A stretch of DNA of 44,945 bases, from contig CAZHVS010000024.1 of NCBI GenBank assembly GCA_964536015.1, forward strand, positions 1-44,945, given 5' to 3'. Positions 1 to 7,908 of the stretch are shown here, piece by piece; position 1 is the stretch's first letter; each line of letters begins with the position of its first letter. This stretch comes from CAZHVS01 sp964536015. Lineage in GTDB: Bacteria > Bacteroidota > Ignavibacteria > Ignavibacteriales > Ignavibacteriaceae. Below the pieces are notes generated by a model that was not told where the DNA came from, searched no databases, and saw nothing but the letters and a program-made list of their open reading frames with translations. The translations under genes were made by a program, and so were the position numbers.

Positions 1-3
1 TTA

Positions 4-348
4 ATGCAAAATAAATTTTGGCAATATCTTGATGAGTTGATTGCAAAAAATGAATTGGTTATTGATAGACCAAAAGGTTCTGTCCATCCCAATTATCCAT
101 CTTTAATTTTTCCAATAGATTATGGATACCTTAAAGGTACAGTATGCAGCGATGGCGGCGAGATTGATGTATGGCTTGGTTCATTAAAAGAAAAAATACT
201 TGATAGCATTTTTGTTACTGTCGATCTGGTTAAAAATGACTCGGAGATAAAATTGCTTCTTGGTTGCAGTGATGATGAAAAAAAAATTATCTATGATTTT
301 TACAACGGCTATACAAAGATGGCGGCACTATTAATTGAAAGGAAATAA
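4..348 (+). CDS. Short inorganic pyrophosphatase-like protein
   Basis: This 114-residue protein resembles the core of family I inorganic pyrophosphatases, which hydrolyse PPi to phosphate in the cytoplasm. Visible family features are RPKGS (residues 22-26), the DYGYLKGT strand (39-46) and a metal-site-like DGGEIDVW (50-57). Full-length family I enzymes are around 175 residues, so this is a short form, but it reads as a complete ORF with its own start and stop. In E. coli the acidic signature is DGDPLDV; here the middle aspartate position is glycine (G52), so catalysis is uncertain. Similar short proteins are annotated as pyrophosphatase in Clostridia and Bacteroidota, from memory. The start ATG lies three bases from the window edge, so its promoter is not visible. 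It could be a pyrophosphatase or a relative acting on another phosphoanhydride. Confidence 0.7.
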   Translation: MQNKFWQYLDELIAKNELVIDRPKGSVHPNYPSLIFPIDYGYLKGTVCSDGGEIDVWLGSLKEKILDSIFVTVDLVKNDSEIKLLLGCSDDEKKIIYDFYNGYTKMAALLIERK

Positions 349-501
349 TTAAATAAAATCAAGCCATTATAAGAGTAAAATGGAAAGAAGATTACGCTTC
401 ATTTTAATATTAAAAGGGGATTAAATAAAAATAAATTGCGTTGATAGTTGGTATATATTTTTAAAAAGATTTATCTTGCTGAAAAGAAAAAGAGAAATTA
501 A
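349..501 (+). other. Intergenic gap with weak hairpin and leader
   Basis: No ORF is supported here. A weak hairpin (GAAG 387-390 with CTTC 397-400, followed by ATTTT) may terminate the upstream transcript. A TTG at 448-450 and TATCTTGC at 472-479, 21 bases apart, form a poor match to the Bacteroidota promoter consensus TTG-N(17-23)-TAnnTTTG and could start the permease-polA transcript. Both are inferences with low confidence. A purine-rich stretch (AAAGAGAAA, 488-496) just before the permease ATG may serve as a weak ribosome binding site. Confidence 0.3.
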
Positions 502-1914
502 ATGCAATCCAAAACCCCTGCAAAAGAGTTAGTTAGAGGACTAACGTTAACCGCTGCAACGATGATAGTAGCTGGTTCTATGATAGGAAGCGGTATATTC
601 AGAAAACCTGCAACAATGGCTGGTTATCTTCAATCTCCTGAACTGCTTATACTTGTCTGGATAATTGCTGGTGTAATTACTTTTATTGGTGCTTTATCCA
701 ATGCAGAAATTGCTGGAATGATTGATGCAACCGGTGGACAATATATTTATTTCAGAGAAATGTATGGAGATTTTACTGCATATCTTTATGGCTGGTCTAT
801 ACTTGCAGTAATACAAACAGGAAGTCAGGCAGCTATTGCATATGTTTTTGCAGAATATCTTGGCTACTTTATTAAATATCCGGATTTAACAGGAGCATTA
901 AAAGATTTTCATTTTGCTTTTCCTTTGGTAGGAGAAATAAAACCCTTCTTTGAAGCAGGAACCAAAATGGTGGCAATAATACTAATATTATTTTTAACAG
1001 GAATCAATTATATCGGGGTTCGATTTGGAGGCGCAGTTCAGACGATAGTTACATTTGTAAAGATTGCTTCAATAATTATGCTTTCGCTTGCTATTTTCTT
1101 CTTCGGAAATGGAACAACAACAAATTTATATCACAATTTTCAATTAGCTCCAGAAGTATCATCAAATTTATTTGCATTGCTTGGTCTCGCATTAGCAGGA
1201 GCATTCTGGGCATACGATGGATGGAACAATGTTACATTTGTTTCTGGAGAAATAAAAAATCCACAAAGAAATGTTCCTCTTGCATTATTATGGGGAACAG
1301 TTATTGTGGTAGCTGTTTATGTGTTTATCAATCTTGCGTTTCTTTATATTCTACCAATAGAAGAGATGAAAAATAGTCCATTAGTTGCAGCAACAGCGGC
1401 AGAGAAAATATTCGGTACAAGCGGTGCTTCTATAATTGCTATTGCAGTAATTGTATCAACTTTTGGTGCATTAAATGGAAGTATTTTAGCTACTGCAAGA
1501 ATTCATTTTGCAATGGCAAGAACTAAATTGTTTTTTTTGCCGCTTGCAAAAATTCATCCAAGATTTGCAACACCAAGCGTATCTCTGGTTGTACAGGGCT
1601 GCTGGTCTGCAGTACTGGTTCTTTCAGGCACTTTTGATACTATAACTGATTACGTAGTTTTTGCTGCGTGGCTTTTTTATATGCTTGGTGCATTTGGTGT
1701 TTTCATCTTAAGGAAGAAAATGCCAGATAAAGCAAGACCGTATAAAGTTTGGGGATATCCGTTTACAACAGCATTGTTTGTAATTTTTTCATTTTTGTTT
1801 TTAATTAATTCCATCGTATCTGATACATCAAACGCAATGATGGGATTGATTTTAATATTACTAGGATTACCAATCTATTTTTTCAGAAAACATAAATCGC
1901 TTAAGACAGAATAA
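502..1914 (+). CDS. APC-superfamily amino acid permease
   Basis: This is a 470-residue polytopic inner-membrane protein of the amino acid-polyamine-organocation superfamily. These proteins take up or exchange amino acids using ion gradients or antiport. The first membrane helix carries the family hallmark with GSMIGSGIF near residues 25-33, the unwound Gly-rich segment that binds the substrate backbone. About 12 hydrophobic segments can be traced, with a conserved-looking WAYDGWNN in the sixth helix region. The length is normal for the family. The C-terminus is basic and cytoplasmic-looking. The substrate cannot be read from sequence; the LAT/serine-threonine exchanger-like branch is one possibility. 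polA begins three bases after its stop, so the two genes are probably cotranscribed, although the functions look unrelated. Confidence 0.87.
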   Translation: MQSKTPAKELVRGLTLTAATMIVAGSMIGSGIFRKPATMAGYLQSPELLILVWIIAGVITFIGALSNAEIAGMIDATGGQYIYFREMYGDFTAYLYGWSILAVIQTGSQAAIAYVFAEYLGYFIKYPDLTGALKDFHFAFPLVGEIKPFFEAGTKMVAIILILFLTGINYIGVRFGGAVQTIVTFVKIASIIMLSLAIFFFGNGTTTNLYHNFQLAPEVSSNLFALLGLALAGAFWAYDGWNNVTFVSGEIKNPQRNVPLALLWGTVIVVAVYVFINLAFLYILPIEEMKNSPLVAATAAEKIFGTSGASIIAIAVIVSTFGALNGSILATARIHFAMARTKLFFLPLAKIHPRFATPSVSLVVQGCWSAVLVLSGTFDTITDYVVFAAWLFYMLGAFGVFILRKKMPDKARPYKVWGYPFTTALFVIFSFLFLINSIVSDTSNAMMGLILILLGLPIYFFRKHKSLKTE

Positions 1915-1917
1915 AAT

Positions 1918-4686
1918 ATGGATAAAAAAAAGTTTGCAATAGTTGATGCATTAGCTTTGGCATATAAGGCTTATTTTGCATTCATATCAAGACCACTAAG
2001 GACAAAAGACGGAGAAGCAACCTCGGCAGTTTATGGCTTTATGACTCAGTTAATGAAGATACTTGAAGACATAAAACCTGATTACATTGCAGTTGCATTC
2101 GATTCGAAAGAAAAAACATTTAGACATGAAAGGTATGAAGGTTATAAATCTTCGCGAGCCGAAATGCCTGAAGATATGATTCCTCAAATACAGCGAATTA
2201 TGGATATTATTAATGCAATGAAAATTCCGGTGTGGATTTGTCCCGGCTACGAAGCGGATGATATTATGGGAACTGCGGTAAGACTTGCAGAGAAAGAAGG
2301 ATTGCATTCATACATAATTTCGCCTGATAAAGACCTTGTTCAACTTGTAACAGAAAATATAAATGTAATAAAACCGGGAAAATCTACCGAGGAGCTTGAT
2401 GTTTTTACTAAAGAAAAGGTAATTATAGAACTTGGTTTTGAACCTATAAGAATGAAAGATTATCTTGCACTTGTAGGTGATTCAAGTGATGATATTCCAG
2501 GTGTTGCTGGAATAGGTCCAAAATCAGCTTTACCATTAATACAGAAATATGGAACTGTAGAAGATATTTATGCTAACATAGATGAAATAGAATCCAGCTC
2601 GATTAAGAAAAAACTTGAAGCAAGCAGAGAAAATGCTTTTCTATCAAAAGAGCTTGCAACAATACATTTTAATGTTCCGATTGAGTTTAACTTTGAAAGT
2701 GCAAAACTTACTCCACCTGATTACTCGGAAACAAGAAGAATTTTTAATGAACTTGAGTTCAGGTCATTATACGAAAGATTGAAAAAATTTTATATCCAAT
2801 TAGAAAATAACGAACCAGAAGAAACCACGATAGAGAAAGAAATTGAAGTAATTAATAAAGAAGCAGTAAAATATATTCTTATCCGTACTGTTGATGAAGC
2901 AAAAAAACTTGCAGATAAACTTTCACAAAAAGAGTTATTTGTTTTTGATACTGAAACAGATTCGTTAAATACACTTAATCTTAATCTTGCTGGAGTATCT
3001 TTTTCTTTTAAGGAAAACGAGGCATATTTTGTTGCAATTAATCCCTTTAAAGAAAATGAAGGATTGTTCCATCAATCGCTTGAAGACAGGCTTGATAAAA
3101 ATGAATTTATAAAAATATTTAAACCTTTATTTGAAGATGGGAAAATAAAGAAAGTTTGTCAGAATGGTAAATATGACATTGCTGTATTAAGAACTCACGG
3201 TATTCGTGTAAAGAATTTTTATTTTGACACAATGATTGCAAGTTATATTCTTGATCCTGATCAAAAGCATAGCATGGATGAACTTGCACTGAAATACCTG
3301 AATTACAAGCCGATTGCATTAACAGAATTAATCGGTTTAAAGAAAGATCCATCAAAAATATTTGAAACAGATGTAAACCGGCTTTCAGATTATTCAGCTG
3401 AAGATGCTGATGTTACGCTAAAACTTTATAACGTATTGAGTAAAGAGATAGAAAAAAATTCACTGCAAAAATTATGTTATGAAGTAGAATTTCCTCTTGT
3501 TGAAGTGCTTGAAGATATGGAAAGAGAGGGAATAAGAGTTGATAAAATAAGCTTAAAACAATTTTCAGGTGATTTAGAAACATTGATGGATAATTATACA
3601 AGAAAGATTTATGAAGCAGCAGGAGAGAGTTTTAATATTAATTCACCTCAGCAGATGCAAAAAATATTATTCGAAAAACTGAAACTGAAAACAGGAAAGA
3701 AAACAAAAACAGGATTCTCAACTGATGCAAGATCATTGGAAAATCTGAAAGGTGAACATGAAATAATTGATTACATTCTTGATTATAGGCAGGCAGCTAA
3801 ATTAAAATCGACTTATGCAGATGCATTGCAAAATCTTATTGAACCAACTACGGGCAGAGTTCATACTTCATTTAACCAGACAGTTGCATCAACAGGCAGA
3901 TTATCGAGTAATGAACCAAATCTGCAAAACATTCCAATCAGAACTGAAATGGGAAAAGAAATACGTAAAGCATTTGTTCCCCGAAATAAAGATTATGTAA
4001 TTTTAAGTGCAGACTACAGTCAAATTGAATTAAGAATAATGGCTTCAATTTGTGAAGATGAAACATTATTAACAGCATTCAAAAATAATGAAGATATTCA
4101 CAGAAGAACTGCGGCACTAGTATTTGGGGTTGCACCTGAAGAAGTAACACCTGATATGAGAAGGAAAGCTAAAGAAGTTAACTTCGGCATACTTTATGGA
4201 ATAGGAGCTTTTGGTTTAAAAACCAGATTAGGAATTTCGCAAAACCACGCCGCAGATATAATAAATACATATTTTAATTCATTCAGTAAAATAAAGTCCT
4301 ATATGGATAATGCGATTAAATCAGCAAAAGAAAAAGGATACGCTGAGACACTGCTTGGCAGAAGAAGATTTCTGAAAAATATTAATAGCAGTAATTTTAC
4401 TGTAAGAAATTTTGAAGAGCGTGCTGCGATCAATATGCCAATACAGGGAACTGCGGCTGACATGATTAAAATTGCCATGATTAATATCTGGAAAGAACTT
4501 AATAAACGTAAGGCAAAAACTAAAATGGTTTTACAGGTTCATGATGAATTAGTTTTTGATGCACATAAAGATGAGCTGGAAGAATTAAAACCTGTTATTT
4601 GTCAGTTAATGGAGAATGCTTTACCATTAAACGTTCCTGTAAAAGTTGATACAGGAACTGGAGATAACTGGCTTGATGCTCATTGA
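1918..4686 (+). CDS. polA: DNA polymerase I
   Basis: This 922-residue protein is a full three-domain DNA polymerase I, which removes RNA primers and fills gaps in replication and excision repair. Residues 1-290 form the 5'-3' exonuclease/FEN domain. The 3'-5' proofreading domain follows, with FDTETDS giving D344 and E346 of Exo I and YSAEDAD as Exo III, so proofreading residues are intact. The polymerase domain has motif A DYSQIELR (D699), motif B RRKAKEVNFGILYG and motif C VHDEL (D876). Motif B carries Phe at the dideoxy-discriminating position, as in E. coli and Taq. The ATG follows the permease stop by three bases. The 3' end overlaps the 3' end of convergent hpnE by 7 bp with no hairpin between them. 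Confidence 0.98.
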   Translation: MDKKKFAIVDALALAYKAYFAFISRPLRTKDGEATSAVYGFMTQLMKILEDIKPDYIAVAFDSKEKTFRHERYEGYKSSRAEMPEDMIPQIQRIMDIINAMKIPVWICPGYEADDIMGTAVRLAEKEGLHSYIISPDKDLVQLVTENINVIKPGKSTEELDVFTKEKVIIELGFEPIRMKDYLALVGDSSDDIPGVAGIGPKSALPLIQKYGTVEDIYANIDEIESSSIKKKLEASRENAFLSKELATIHFNVPIEFNFESAKLTPPDYSETRRIFNELEFRSLYERLKKFYIQLENNEPEETTIEKEIEVINKEAVKYILIRTVDEAKKLADKLSQKELFVFDTETDSLNTLNLNLAGVSFSFKENEAYFVAINPFKENEGLFHQSLEDRLDKNEFIKIFKPLFEDGKIKKVCQNGKYDIAVLRTHGIRVKNFYFDTMIASYILDPDQKHSMDELALKYLNYKPIALTELIGLKKDPSKIFETDVNRLSDYSAEDADVTLKLYNVLSKEIEKNSLQKLCYEVEFPLVEVLEDMEREGIRVDKISLKQFSGDLETLMDNYTRKIYEAAGESFNINSPQQMQKILFEKLKLKTGKKTKTGFSTDARSLENLKGEHEIIDYILDYRQAAKLKSTYADALQNLIEPTTGRVHTSFNQTVASTGRLSSNEPNLQNIPIRTEMGKEIRKAFVPRNKDYVILSADYSQIELRIMASICEDETLLTAFKNNEDIHRRTAALVFGVAPEEVTPDMRRKAKEVNFGILYGIGAFGLKTRLGISQNHAADIINTYFNSFSKIKSYMDNAIKSAKEKGYAETLLGRRRFLKNINSSNFTVRNFEERAAINMPIQGTAADMIKIAMINIWKELNKRKAKTKMVLQVHDELVFDAHKDELEELKPVICQLMENALPLNVPVKVDTGTGDNWLDAH

Positions 4687-5969
4687 GCAATAATTTCTTC
4701 GCTTGCCATTTTACCGGACAATACTGCACTCTCAATTGTAGCAGGTAATCCTGTATTAATCCAATCACCTGCAAGAAAAAGATTTGAAATGTTAGTTTTT
4801 GTTGAAGGTCTGCTTTGAATTGAATCAGAATCGGGAATGAAAGTAGCTCTTTTTTCTTTTATCATTTTAAAATCGATTATCATATCTTTTGTAAGAGGCA
4901 AATATTTTTCAATTTCATTCCATAATAAATTGAACAGAAATTCTCTTTCATTATCAGCATATTTATTGGCATCACTTATAACAGTGGTGATATATTTATG
5001 GTGATTAAATACCCAGTGTAATGGTGAATTAATTAATCCATAAAATTTTTCTTTTAAAGGATTTTCTTTCAGCAAAATATGAAAAGTTAAAATAGAAGAA
5101 CTTTTCAACTGCAATAATTTATTATCAATTAATTGTTCAAATCCTTTTATTTTTTTAAGTGCGAAATAAGGAATGGCACAGATAACAAAATCAAAATCTG
5201 TAAATGCTTGATTGCTGGTTATTACTTTAACTATCCTTTTATTTTCTGAAAAATTAAATTCAGTAGCTCTTTTATTAAAATAAATCTCTGCATTATGATT
5301 ATGAAGAAAATCAATTGCAGGTTGACAATACAATTCACTTAAAGATGTTATTGGCAGCAGAATTGTTGAATTGAACGAACCATTGAGAAACATTTTCTTC
5401 AAAATATTTGCAAAATAATAAGCAGAAGCATTACGCATATTTGTATTTAATGCACCAATTGATATAATGCTCCAAATTAATGATTGTATTTTTTCAGTTT
5501 GATGATTTTGTTTAAGCCAATCCTCTACAGAGATATTTTTTAATTTGTTGACATTGCAAAAAATTAAATTAGCAATAAATTGAACGATTTTAATTTTCTC
5601 AGGAAGAGTCAATAAATCTAAATTATTAATTGCTGAAAGTAAATCAAAAGGATAAGGATAGTTTTTTGCTTTGAGGGGAAAAAGTTTCTTATCATTTGTA
5701 ATTAAAGGGACATATAATTTTTTTTGATAATTAATTTTTTTCTCAGCACCAATAATTTTAAGAAAATTTAATGTTTCAGAATAACAGCCCATAAGAATAT
5801 GCTGACCATTATCGAGATTCTCTTTAAAATTGTCATCAAAATATGAATAAGCTCTTCCACCTGCTTTAGGAGATGCTTCGAGTATAGTTACCTGATATTT
5901 CTTTTTTGTGAGATTAACTGCAGCCGATAATCCAGCAAACCCGCTGCCAATGACCAGAACTTTTTTCAT
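4680..5969 (-). CDS. hpnE: Hydroxysqualene dehydroxylase (squalene-associated FAD-dependent desaturase)
   Basis: This 429-residue FAD-dependent amine-oxidase-fold enzyme most likely reduces hydroxysqualene to squalene, the last step of the bacterial HpnCDE route. The N-terminus is a Rossmann dinucleotide-binding motif, GSGFAGLSAA (residues 8-17), followed by ILEASPKAGGR, the FAD ribityl/adenine contact seen in phytoene desaturase relatives. DNGQHILMGCY is the segment I associate with HpnE rather than carotenoid desaturases. The C-terminus contains FLAGDWI, the second FAD contact. It is the third gene of a minus-strand hpnC-hpnD-hpnE block and starts 14 bp after hpnD. A carotenoid desaturase is the main alternative, but the two upstream prenyl synthases make HpnE the better call. 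Confidence 0.88.
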   Translation of the reverse strand: MKKVLVIGSGFAGLSAAVNLTKKKYQVTILEASPKAGGRAYSYFDDNFKENLDNGQHILMGCYSETLNFLKIIGAEKKINYQKKLYVPLITNDKKLFPLKAKNYPYPFDLLSAINNLDLLTLPEKIKIVQFIANLIFCNVNKLKNISVEDWLKQNHQTEKIQSLIWSIISIGALNTNMRNASAYYFANILKKMFLNGSFNSTILLPITSLSELYCQPAIDFLHNHNAEIYFNKRATEFNFSENKRIVKVITSNQAFTDFDFVICAIPYFALKKIKGFEQLIDNKLLQLKSSSILTFHILLKENPLKEKFYGLINSPLHWVFNHHKYITTVISDANKYADNEREFLFNLLWNEIEKYLPLTKDMIIDFKMIKEKRATFIPDSDSIQSRPSTKTNISNLFLAGDWINTGLPATIESAVLSGKMASEEIIAQ

Positions 5970-5983
5970 AAAGTCAAAATAAT

Positions 5984-6823
5984 TTAATAAACCAGATTGT
6001 ATTTTAACCAGACACCAAGGGAAATTCCAATCTTTTTTATTTTGGAAATTTTTATGTTGTTGTTATATATATCATACTTTGCATGAATAATTCTTTTAAG
6101 TATCTGGTAATAAATATGCTGCATAGCTCGTGCTGCAAACATTGAAGGTTTATCTTCACGATGAAGACTTTTTGTTGCTTTATCAAAATAATATTTTGCA
6201 CGGTCTGCCTGGTATTCCATTAAATTGATAAAGTGCAGGTTATATTCTTTAGCAAAAAGTTGTTCTTCTGAATAATGAAAACGTTTCATTTCATCAAGCG
6301 GAATATAAATCCTGTTATTCTTCGCATCTTTTGAAACATCCCGTAAAATGTTTGTTAACTGTAAAGCTATTCCAAGATTTAAAGCAAAATCTCTTGTTGA
6401 TTTATGTTTATATCCAAATATTTCTATACACATTAAACCAACTGTAGAAGCAACCCTGTAACAATACTGGTAAAGTTCATCGAACGATTCATATCTGTTT
6501 TTTTGCAAATCCATCTCCATTCCTTTTATTAACTCAAAGAAATGTTCAATTGGAATATTAAACTGACTTATGGTACTAGCAAGTTTATTAAGCAAGGAAA
6601 ATTCTGATTGATTTTGAAATGCTTTTTCGAACTCGGTTCTCCATTTGACCAGGTTTCTGTATTTAAAATCTTTTGAATCGTTGCCTTCATCAACAATGTC
6701 GTCAGTCTTTCGGCAGAAAGCATAAACAATATTCATCGCTTCACGCTTTGCTTCTGGAAGTAAATTAAAAGCATAGTAAAAACTGCTTCTACTTTTTTTA
6801 GATATTTCCTTTGCTGATTCCAT
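5984..6823 (-). CDS. hpnD: Presqualene diphosphate synthase HpnD
   Basis: This 279-residue all-helical head-to-head prenyl synthase condenses two farnesyl diphosphates to presqualene diphosphate. The first aspartate-rich motif is in YAFCRKTDDIVDE (about residues 34-46). The second is in LTNILRDVSKDAKNNRIYIP, which carries the usual DxxxD spacing. SSFYYAF near residue 13 and YCYRVASTVGLM in the middle fit the squalene/phytoene synthase family, and its start overlaps the hpnC stop by one base (TAATG). Phytoene synthase is a close paralogue, but the HpnC and HpnE neighbours decide the name. Metal ligands appear intact. Sequence alone cannot show whether the squalene feeds hopanoids, as no cyclase gene is in the window. 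Confidence 0.88.
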   Translation of the reverse strand: MESAKEISKKSRSSFYYAFNLLPEAKREAMNIVYAFCRKTDDIVDEGNDSKDFKYRNLVKWRTEFEKAFQNQSEFSLLNKLASTISQFNIPIEHFFELIKGMEMDLQKNRYESFDELYQYCYRVASTVGLMCIEIFGYKHKSTRDFALNLGIALQLTNILRDVSKDAKNNRIYIPLDEMKRFHYSEEQLFAKEYNLHFINLMEYQADRAKYYFDKATKSLHREDKPSMFAARAMQHIYYQILKRIIHAKYDIYNNNIKISKIKKIGISLGVWLKYNLVY

Positions 6824-7668
6824 TAATTAAATGACTTAAATAAAAGTTTCAAAAAATCAGTTTTAGTTAACACAGGTCTTTTATAAATATTGAATCCGTT
6901 ATTCTTAATTTTATTCAATATTGCCAATCCGCCAAATATTGTCCATTTGATTTCAAGTTTTAGTCTGCCACTTAAAAAATTCAATAGTTCTTCACCTTCA
7001 TAGAAAAGTTTTTCGGCTCTTAAAACTTGGTGTTTAACTAACTGTTGCAAATTAACACTAAATTCTTTTTTCTCAAACTCTTTTTCGCTGACTGAGAATA
7101 ATTTCATTTCATCTGTTGGGAAATAGATTCTGCCTTTTTCAATATCATTTGAAACATCCTGGTAAAAATTTGTTAATTGCAAAGCAGTGCAAATTTTATC
7201 TGATAGTAAAAACAATCTTTCATTACGAATATCGTGTAATTCAAGCACCAATCTCCCAACAGGATTTGCTGAACGATTACAATAATTTAAGAGTTCATCG
7301 AAATTATCAAATCGTGTTTTAACGACATCCTGTTTAAAGGCTTTTAACAAATTATAAAAATGAGCAGGGGTTAATTTTTTTTTAATAATTGTGTTATGAA
7401 GAGCATATTCAAAATCATTAGTAAAATTTCCATTAATCAATTCTTTCAATCGAAGTTCAAAATTTTCAAGTTTTGAAATTCTTTGAACAAAATCCATTTT
7501 CCCTTCATCTGCAATATCATCAGCAGTGCGGGCAAACCAATATATTATTGCAATATGTTTTCTTAAACTTTTTTTTATAAGAAAAGAAACAACAGGAAAA
7601 TTTTCATAGTGAGATTTTGCAAACTTAAGTGCAGAATTATAAGCTGAATTTAATTGAAGTTGTACCAT
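6823..7668 (-). CDS. hpnC: Hydroxysqualene synthase HpnC
   Basis: This 281-residue paralogue of HpnD converts presqualene diphosphate to hydroxysqualene. It has the first Asp-rich motif in WFARTADDIADEG (about residues 44-56) and the second in LQLTNFYQDVSNDIEKGRIYFP. The YCNRSANPVGR segment is the signature I use to separate HpnC from HpnD. Gene order hpnC-hpnD-hpnE is the standard cluster order. The ATG lies 29 bp downstream of tRNA-Leu on the same strand with no hairpin terminator between them, so it may be read through from the tRNA promoter. Codon and base use match the neighbours. Confidence 0.87.
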   Translation of the reverse strand: MVQLQLNSAYNSALKFAKSHYENFPVVSFLIKKSLRKHIAIIYWFARTADDIADEGKMDFVQRISKLENFELRLKELINGNFTNDFEYALHNTIIKKKLTPAHFYNLLKAFKQDVVKTRFDNFDELLNYCNRSANPVGRLVLELHDIRNERLFLLSDKICTALQLTNFYQDVSNDIEKGRIYFPTDEMKLFSVSEKEFEKKEFSVNLQQLVKHQVLRAEKLFYEGEELLNFLSGRLKLEIKWTIFGGLAILNKIKNNGFNIYKRPVLTKTDFLKLLFKSFN

Positions 7669-7697
7669 CAGGAAAATTATTTTTAGAAAAATTATTG

Positions 7698-7781
7698 TGC
7701 CCAGAGGGGGACTTGAACCCCCAAGCCGTTGCCAGCACTAGACCCTGAACCTAGCGTGTTTGCCAATTTCACCATCTGGGC
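7698..7781 (-). tRNA. tRNA-Leu (CAG anticodon)
   Basis: Read on the minus strand, the 7-bp acceptor stem is GCCCAGA paired with TCTGGGC. There is a D-arm with GGTGAAATTGG and a five-pair anticodon stem CTAGG/TCTAG (one G-U) enclosing TTCAGGG, which gives anticodon CAG (7745-7747). A long class II variable arm TGCTGGCAACGGC and a T-arm GGGGG-TTCAAGT-CCCCC follow. The discriminator is A and CCA is not encoded. The long variable arm and anticodon identify leucine. A perfect TATCTTTG box lies 14-21 bases upstream of the mature 5' end. Confidence 0.96.
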
Positions 7782-7794
7782 TAAAAATACACTG

Positions 7795-7802
7795 CAAAGA
7801 TA
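7795..7802 (-). promoter_or_regulatory. -7 box TATCTTTG for tRNA-Leu / hpnCDE
   Basis: On the minus strand this octamer reads TATCTTTG, a perfect match to the Bacteroidota sigma-A -7 consensus TAnnTTTG. It would place transcription start about seven bases before the mature tRNA 5' end. No clear TTG -33 element is seen at the usual distance. As no terminator separates the tRNA from hpnC, it may drive the whole tRNA-hpnCDE unit. Confidence 0.5.
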
Positions 7803-7831
7803 AAAAATCTTATATAATTTAAGAAGTTTTC

Positions 7832-7859
7832 TTGCAATCAAAATTTTATTTTACCTTGC
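7832..7859 (+). promoter_or_regulatory. Possible promoter of the 7909 gene
   Basis: TTG at 7832-7834 and TACCTTGC at 7852-7859 are separated by 17 bases. The spacing fits the Bacteroidota promoter, but the -7 box is imperfect (TTGC instead of TTTG). The same TAnCTTGC variant occurs before the permease gene at 472-479. Low confidence. Confidence 0.25.
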
Positions 7860-7908
7860 TATGGAATGAAATCTGGTTTAGATTTCGAATAAAAATTTAC
7901 AACATCTT

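Noticed and set aside
4680..5969. Carotenoid phytoene desaturase (CrtI) identity for the FAD enzyme
   Set aside because: Its two upstream partners are HpnC and HpnD types, and the DNGQHILMGCY region fits HpnE better.
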